A DNA stretch of 64,000 nucleotides from Muricea muricata (Eukaryota > Cnidaria > Anthozoa > Malacalcyonacea > Plexauridae), in NCBI GenBank assembly GCA_963855995.1, contig OY979716.1, positions 19,587,040 through 19,651,039 of the forward strand. The letters are read 5' to 3'. Positions 58,160 to 64,000 of the stretch are shown here, piece by piece. Both the position numbers and the translations under genes were made by a program. The notes below the pieces were generated by a model. It did not search any database. It had not been told where the DNA came from and saw only the letters and a list, made by a program, of their open reading frames with translations. Positions within the stretch are counted from its first letter, which is position 1; every line of letters starts with the position of its first letter.

Positions 58160-59840
58160 CATACTGACATACTGTGTCAGCTGCTTTCTGACCAGCTTCA
58201 ATATCCTAGTCTAGTTCAGTTGTGTCAGAACAATCATTTTCATCTTTGAATTTTTGAGCTAAGAAACCTTTCAAAGCAATCTGAATAAGTGACACAAGCC
58301 TGGATCATTATTTAGTTTAGCAGTACCATGACAATGGATACTACCTCTACCTTGGTATTCATATCGAAACCAGTGCCATTTTGCATCTAGTGTATCATAC
58401 AGCCAGTGTTTTACAAAGCTTTCTAACCTTTGTGTGAAAAACCAGCCAACAACATGGGGATTGTTGATCACTTTTTGCCGTCTTACATCACTGGTAGAGT
58501 TATCTAACTCACTGTCGGTATCAGCTTTGAATAAAGCATGTAACTCAGGCCAATGCATATCTGCAGAGGAGAAAGTAAATAATAATGTTGGTGCTCCAAC
58601 ATTAGTTATGATAGCTTTGAGTTCTTCTCTTACTCTATTCCAGTAAGCATTAGTATCTGCAATATTGCCAACATATCTTGACACTTTAGACATAAAAACA
58701 TTGGCATTGTTACTGGCAGCCATTTCACGCAGTTCTTCAATTGTGAGATGTGCTTCACCTGGATTCTGTTTAAGGAATATTCCACTTTGCTGTAAAATTC
58801 GTTTTGTTTGAATCATGTTAAAAGCCCAATAAGAAAATCTGGGGTGGTTAGCAAAACGGTATACCCATTTACCATCGATCATTTTAGCAAATTTTAGAAG
58901 ATGCTTTATTCGTTCCTGAAGAGAGATATCTCTAAGAAGTCCTTGATTAGTAGGGACCTTTTCCGTCAGGAATTAAAGTTGGGAAAACCATTGTGGCCAG
59001 ATGTTATACCTAATACTCATTTAATGGCTCATTGACGGCCATTCCATTGGCTCACTTCCTGAAAGCTGATTTCTAACAGCTTCCATTTCCTGTTGTTGTT
59101 GTTCACCAACAGGTAAAAAACTGCTCATTTCTGTTGAATTATTATACACAATGTCTTCTGATGGGTTATATGTAGGGGGACCAACATCAGTGGAACAATC
59201 ATTACCTGACACTATGTCATCATCAGTCTCAACTGTGGTAAGTTCTGACGGTACACCATTTTCAGGTAATAACTTTAATGCATCTTCATTAACTTGTATC
59301 TCAGAATATTGTGGATTATAACTTATAAGCCAAACTAAAGCATTATGTACTTTTTGTTTTCGCACTGTCACATCTTTGAGTGTGTTGTCTCTACCTTTAA
59401 CCATGACAATAATCACAGCCAAGTCTTTGGGGTATCTTGACAAAGATGTTGCAAGCTCTGTCACATTTTGCGGTGGGTTAATGCAATGCCCTGAATAACC
59501 TCGTTGACCACCAGGTTTAATATACACTCTCATAATTGGCAAAGTACGAGCAATCAGCATTTCCTCTACCTGAGTTAAATCTTTCAATTCAAGTGGTACA
59601 GATGATGGTATCAATGAGTTCTCCACAGAAAACTTTTTTGGAGATTTCTTATCCCGAGAACATCGTGAACACACATATGCTGCTTTAGGTTTAATTTTCA
59701 AAGGCCAAGCTTCAAAACAAACTGTAAGTTACATTGACTAACAACATACTTCATTGATTTATGGAACTTTTGTATGTTGGCTTTTGCCCAACTTTGCTCT
59801 TCAATTCCACCATCCTTGAGATATTAAATGAAGTCAAATA
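58160..59840 (-). pseudogene. Helitron Rep-Hel N-terminal part: lead domain and HUH nuclease
   Basis: The minus-strand frame 59701-59021 contains a CSRCSRDKK zinc-binding lead and [20 protein letters not shown], the conserved region before the nuclease in these Helitron proteins. After stops at 59021 and nearby, the frame 58882-58271 carries the Helitron_like_N region: [46 protein letters not shown] and the HUH signature RGSIHCHG near 58,320-58,350. A shift at about 58,285 and a TAG near 58,210 follow. This enzyme would nick and join single strands during rolling-circle transposition. It is not expressed as one protein here. Confidence 0.85.
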
Positions 59841-60524
59841 ATCATTTTGACTACTTTTAGACTAGACGCTTTTATAACAAAGGACTCATGATAATCAGCC
59901 TAGAAGCATTTCCTAGTAAAAGTTGGGAAGCTAACTTTTTAACATATTTAAACTGTACTGAATTTAACTAGCCCTGTTCCCAAAGCCTTGCGTTGAGATT
60001 TAGCCCTCTAATTAGCATAATAAATATGGCCACCAGTTGCATAAACAAGATGGCTGCCATGCAAATTGAGTTATGCTGTTAGAGTAAAAAAAGCTTAAAA
60101 AGATGTTACGTTTATGAATTTCAGAGTGAAGAAAGACATGAAAGGTAAAGAAAACATGATTTCTAAAATAATTTCATCGTGTTAAGTAATAGTTAGCACT
60201 CCAAAATAGATTTTAAACCAAAAACTTTGTCATGCAAATTGTGCAAATTTAAAGCCGTTCTCAATGTTCCTTTCCTTAAGAACTTAACCGTCTATTCGGC
60301 AATTTTCTAGTAGTTTTCTGCTCCATTGTGTCTGCACCATGACCTAGTTGTGTGCATAGTTGTGCTGTTTGCATGTGAATCTCAGACACAAACGTCTGCA
60401 ATTGATATTTGTTGTATCAAAGAATGGAAGAATTATTTGATAACTTTTCTTATATCATAAAGTTTACCAAGTAAGGTCCAAAAACGTTTTACTCTGATTA
60501 TAATTATTATTGTTCACAGGCTGA
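59841..60524. other. No gene seen
   Basis: Region between the Helitron Rep start and the next pseudogene. It may contain the Helitron 5' end, but no TC-start could be assigned. Confidence 0.35.
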
Positions 60525-63500
60525 ATGGAACCTGTAATCAACCTAAAGAGACGATCTCATGTAGATTACAACTTGTGTATTTTTTGCCAAACTCAGAATG
60601 CCAAAGCAAAGTTGAGCAATTCAACTGAACACGGAATCACAACAGTCAAAGAAGCAGCCTGTGCAAGGCACAAGCTTAAAGACTTCATAAATATTGATGT
60701 AATTAATCGCGTTGAGAATGCATTAAATTCAGACACGGTTATACCTCTTGTGTGGCACAGAACATGCTATGCTCACTTTACTGACAAGAGTAAAATTGGA
60801 CGTCTCCACAAGACTCAGACAGAACATTTAAGCGAGGAAGCAAGTTGCGCTACTGAAGTAGCTGCCAGCAATAGGTGTTCATTAAGGAAAGGAGCGCAGC
60901 CTGTTGATTGGAACCTCTGCATTTTCTGTCAATCGTCAAACAAGAAGGTACGACTGTGCACGGTCATGTCATGACTAAACAGATGAGTGACCAAATAATT
61001 CAAGCCTCCCATCTTGACTATAAAGCTGGCCTTCGACTAGCAGGAGTGATTGATCTCATTGCAGCAGAAGCCAAATACCATCTACCCTGTCTTAGCGCAT
61101 TTAACAGGTCTACCTCGAAAACAAAACAAGAGTCAGCAAATACATATTTGGCCATGATATGGCTTTGTCAAGAGCTTCACCAAGCAGCTGAAAAGGGAAA
61201 CGTAATTCTTTTGGAACAAGGAGCTGGATGAGTAGTCGTCTACCACCATTGCGCCATCATATGAAAGTAGAAGAGCAACTTTCAAGGAAAAGTTGCAGTC
61301 ACAACTTGGGGACACCTTCAATTTCTTCCAACCACTTGATAGGTGCATAACGGAACGGAAAACTGTATTGATACCAACTAAATGCCAGTCAGCCGCAGTG
61401 ATGCAGATAGAACAGGACACACAGGAGGACGTGGACATTTTGACCTTTCCTAAATATGAACCGCAAGATGACATTTCCCTGTCGCTTGTTCATGTAGCTT
61501 TGAAAGTACGGAGTGATATGTTGGAAACTCCAGGCCACAAAGGATTCTAAGTCAGCAAAGAGGATGCTATAGCCTGCGTACCAGACAGTTTATGCATGTT
61601 ATTGAGGCTCATTGTTGGCGGACAAACATCACTCGAGAATGAATACCCCGACGATACGGAAGATCTGGTCCGAAGCAAAGTTTTAAGTGTTGCACAGGAC
61701 CTTGTCTACATCGTTAGCAGTGGGAGAAAGTGGACGCCAAAACACGTTGGTCTTTCAAGTACTCTCTATCAAGCCACGCGGTCTAAAGACCTAGTAAGAT
61801 TGTTCAACAAAGCTGGACATTGCCTAAGTTATGAACAGGTGCTACAAATGGACACTTCTTTGGCTGAGAGCACCCTTAAATCACTTGACCTGACGACTAG
61901 GGCGATTATTCCTCCAAACTTCCAGGCAAAAAAGTTCATGCACTACACTTGTGATAACATTGATATCCTAGACGAGACACTGGATGGGAAAAATACCTTC
62001 CACGCAACTCAGATGGCAGCATGGCAAAAAAGTCAAGCACCAGATAAATCCTTTAAAAATCTCCAACCATCAGTGAAACGTACATTAAGCGTGCCAAGTG
62101 CCCTGGAGGAGCTACACCCCGCAAGAATAACTCCTGGAATTTGCACACCTGTATTTACAGCACCTGTCCATAAGACGTCCGTGGTCAATCCTGAAGAAAA
62201 CAACGAGAATGCTCTACAAGCAGAAGCTACAGACCTTGCTTTCTATTTACATCGTCAAGACAAGGAGTTAAAACCTTCGTGGACAATTTTCAACCAGTTT
62301 TTGTCATCGGATGAATCAGAGCAGACAGCAGTTGGTTGTTTGCCAATAATTCTCGCCCCTGCTCACGATTTCGACACTTTAAATACAGCCGTGAAGAGGT
62401 GCATGGCAATATCTTCCCATTTTGGTCAAGAGTATACGGTGCTAACCAGGGCCGAAACTAAAGCGTTAATTGGGGGGGGGGGGGGGTGCATATTCATATA
62501 TTCGCGTTCTGCCCGACGAATTTCTTTTGAAATCAACGGTAATGACACCTGATTTCAAAAAAAATTCGTCGGGCAGAACGTGAATATATGAATATACACC
62601 CCCCCAATTAACGCTTTAGTTTCGGCCCTGGTGCTAACAGTGGACCAAGCTCTGTATTGCAGGCTTATGGAACTGAAGTGGTCTGTTCCAGAGTACCAGA
62701 ATAAGTTGATACCTCGTCTTGGTGGTCTTCATGTATCAATAAACTTCCTCAAGGCCATAGGAAGTCATATGGATAGTTGTGGACTAGCTGAAGCATGGGT
62801 TGAGATCGGGTTGCTAGGAGAAAGAACTGTACAACTTGCTTTAGCTGGAAAAGCATACAATAAAGCTATGAGAGCACACAAACTGACTTTGCAAGCATTG
62901 TGGCGGCTCCTAATGCCAAGTTTTTATCCTTTCTAGAAGACACCGATGAGGAATGCAACAATTTCATTAATCCAAGAACAGCTGCTGACGATGACCCTCA
63001 AATGATCGCAGCACTGATAACTTATCTGGATCAGGAAAAGTTCAGGAACAACTTGGAAAAATTTGTCCAGTGCAAGTCAGATAACGTCAACTTTCGTTTC
63101 TGGTGGCAGTAAATGGAAATGGTGTCGGTATTGTTGCAATGCACTCGCGCTCAGCGTGAGGGCATCTGGGATCTCCATCTTTACTCTTTCAAAAAAATGC
63201 TGCCCTATTTCAAGAGGTATGACCATCTGAATTATGCACGATGGGGTCCAGTTTATCTAGTGGAGATGAGCCAACTTCCTGAAGCTGTCTCAAAAGAGTT
63301 CCAAAAGGGTAACTTTGTTGTCAAGAGATCACCTAAAAGCTTTAGTCAAGTAGACCCGGATTAAGCCATGGAGTGGGTAAATAGTGCAGGCAAAAGAGGG
63401 GGTGGTATCGTTGGTATCACGAAAACAGCGTCAGCTTTATCCAGGTGGACGCTTTCATTCAACCTGAGATCTCACATCGCAGAAAGAACGCATCAACTGT

Positions 63501-64000
63501 ATAGGCGACCCCATGGAAGTACAGATCATCACAATGAAGTGACTAAGTCACGGCAAACGAGAGATAATGACGACGAAAATTCATTATTAACCACGCTACG
63601 TGGTACAATGTCTTCTCATCTGCATCAAATCCAGACAGGTTGCAAAACATTGCCACAAAAGACCTCGCGACAGAGCTGATTCAAGACTCATTGTTACACG
63701 CCAAGGAATTTGGACTGAAAGAAGTCGAAAAATTTGCTCAGGACCGCTTGGTAACTTTAGAAGGTTACGAGAAGCCAGCTGTTTCAATCCATGACACTAT
63801 GTGAAGAATTAATGCCCCAACATTTGCCACTTTATATGAGGTACCGGAACAGACCAAGGAGAAAGACAAAAAAGAGGTCCTGAAAGCTGATAGGAATGTC
63901 CTCCGGCGTCTAATAACTGCCTATGAGGTGAATCGACCAGTCGACCTGCCGTATGTACTCAAACACGAGCTCCTACCAGTCCCAGTATCCCTTGCTGAAA
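60525..64000 (+). pseudogene. Large zinc-finger-containing gene of unknown family, broken, runs off the right edge
   Basis: Starts MEPVINLKRRSHVDYNLCIF at 60525. A cysteine/histidine module (NLCIFCQ, then CARHKLKDF, then VWHRTCYAHFTDKS) is followed by a second start of the same module (WNLCIFCQSSNKK). Long open parts follow: CLSAFNRSTSKTKQESANTY, then KFMHYTCDNIDILDETLDGK, HDFDTLNTAVKRCMAISSHF and LIPRLGGLHVSINFLKAIGS. Then come REGIWDLHLYSFKKMLPYF, DNDDENSLLTTLR and, at the edge, RPVDLPYVLKHELLPVPVSL. Lesions include shifts near 60,945, 61,230, 62,930 and 63,600, stops near 61,245, 61548, 63110, 63362 and 63,802, and a MITE at 62447. The even spread of lesions suggests a dead copy of a repeated gene, perhaps mobile. 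I do not recognise the function. Confidence 0.6.
62447..62630. mobile_element. hAT-type foldback MITE (184 bp) inside the 60.5 kb pseudogene
   Basis: Ends CAGGGCCGAAACTAAAGCG and the inverse CGCTTTAGTTTCGGCCCTG form long arms (TTAATTGGGG, ATTCATATATTC, TCTGCCCGACGAATTT) round a short centre. It is flanked by exact 8-base repeats GTGCTAAC (62439-62446, 62631-62638). Taking element plus one repeat away restores a smooth codon series (Tyr-Thr-Val-Leu-Thr-Val-Asp), so the insertion point is exact. Confidence 0.93.

Larger units (their letters stand above)
52639..59840 (-). mobile_element. Helitron, decayed, interrupted by another element
   Basis: Read on the minus strand, a Rep (HUH) part at 59840-58160 and a Pif1-type helicase part at 55245-52639 follow each other as in a Helitron Rep-Hel protein. 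The two are separated by an inserted element at about 55250-58140. The reading frame is almost the same throughout, with scattered stops and a few shifts typical of old neutral decay. The ends of the element were not located. Confidence 0.85.

Overview
The window looks like nuclear DNA of an invertebrate animal, most likely a cnidarian and probably an anthozoan. It is AT-rich, with GT-AG introns, long (TA)n microsatellites and dense mobile elements. The main cellular gene combines VWD, C8, EGF and discoidin (F5/8 type C) domains, and the transposons are of types common in corals and anemones. The taxon call is inference.

Host gene, minus strand, about 37.3 kb down to the left edge. Ten exons can be assembled by splice sites and phase: a signal-peptide exon (37208-37271), two VWD exons with a C8 region in the second (35189-35437 and 9779-10306), then EGF (8641-8754), F5/8C in two exons (6894-7201, 6421-6562), EGF (4231-4347), F5/8C in two exons (3210-3529, 1341-1482), and EGF (853-969). 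Every module boundary is phase 1, so the product is a secreted modular adhesion or matrix-type protein that continues beyond position 1. The intron between the two VWD exons is about 24.9 kb and holds most of the mobile DNA.

Intron contents (10.3-35.2 kb): a C2H2/transposase-like pseudogene (11.5-12.7), a P-element-like transposase pseudogene (14.0-15.9, minus), at least five Penelope-like element (PLE) fragments with GIY-YIG endonuclease and/or RT sequence (16.1, 17.2-20.5 as an inverted pair, 28.8-29.65, 30.8-31.4 as an inverted pair, 32.8-33.6), a nearly complete Ty3/Gypsy retrotransposon (22283-28787), and a small broken Myb/SANT-like gene (31.9-32.4). Nearly every PLE fragment adjoins (TA)n. 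Downstream of most of the PLE reading frames, and at two further sites, lie hammerhead-ribozyme-like folds whose stems I, II and III can be paired by eye.

Right part: the putative promoter (TATA at about 37.37 kb) is followed upstream by a roughly 1.9 kb tandem duplication (38.0-41.8). Then come a LINE RT fragment (42.1-42.7), a 20-bp minisatellite of more than 100 units (43.4-45.8), a decayed zinc-ribbon/HECT (G2E3-like) pseudogene (46.0-48.6), a mariner-type MITE (49.1-49.6), a decayed RPA-like gene (50.0-51.1), and a decayed Helitron (52.6-59.8, minus, with HUH Rep and Pif1 helicase) interrupted by a 2.9 kb unidentified element. Last is a broken copy of a large zinc-finger-containing gene family I cannot name (60.5 kb to the right edge), split by a hAT-type MITE. 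Several MITEs with clear target-site duplications are scattered throughout. No tRNA, rRNA or CRISPR feature was seen.
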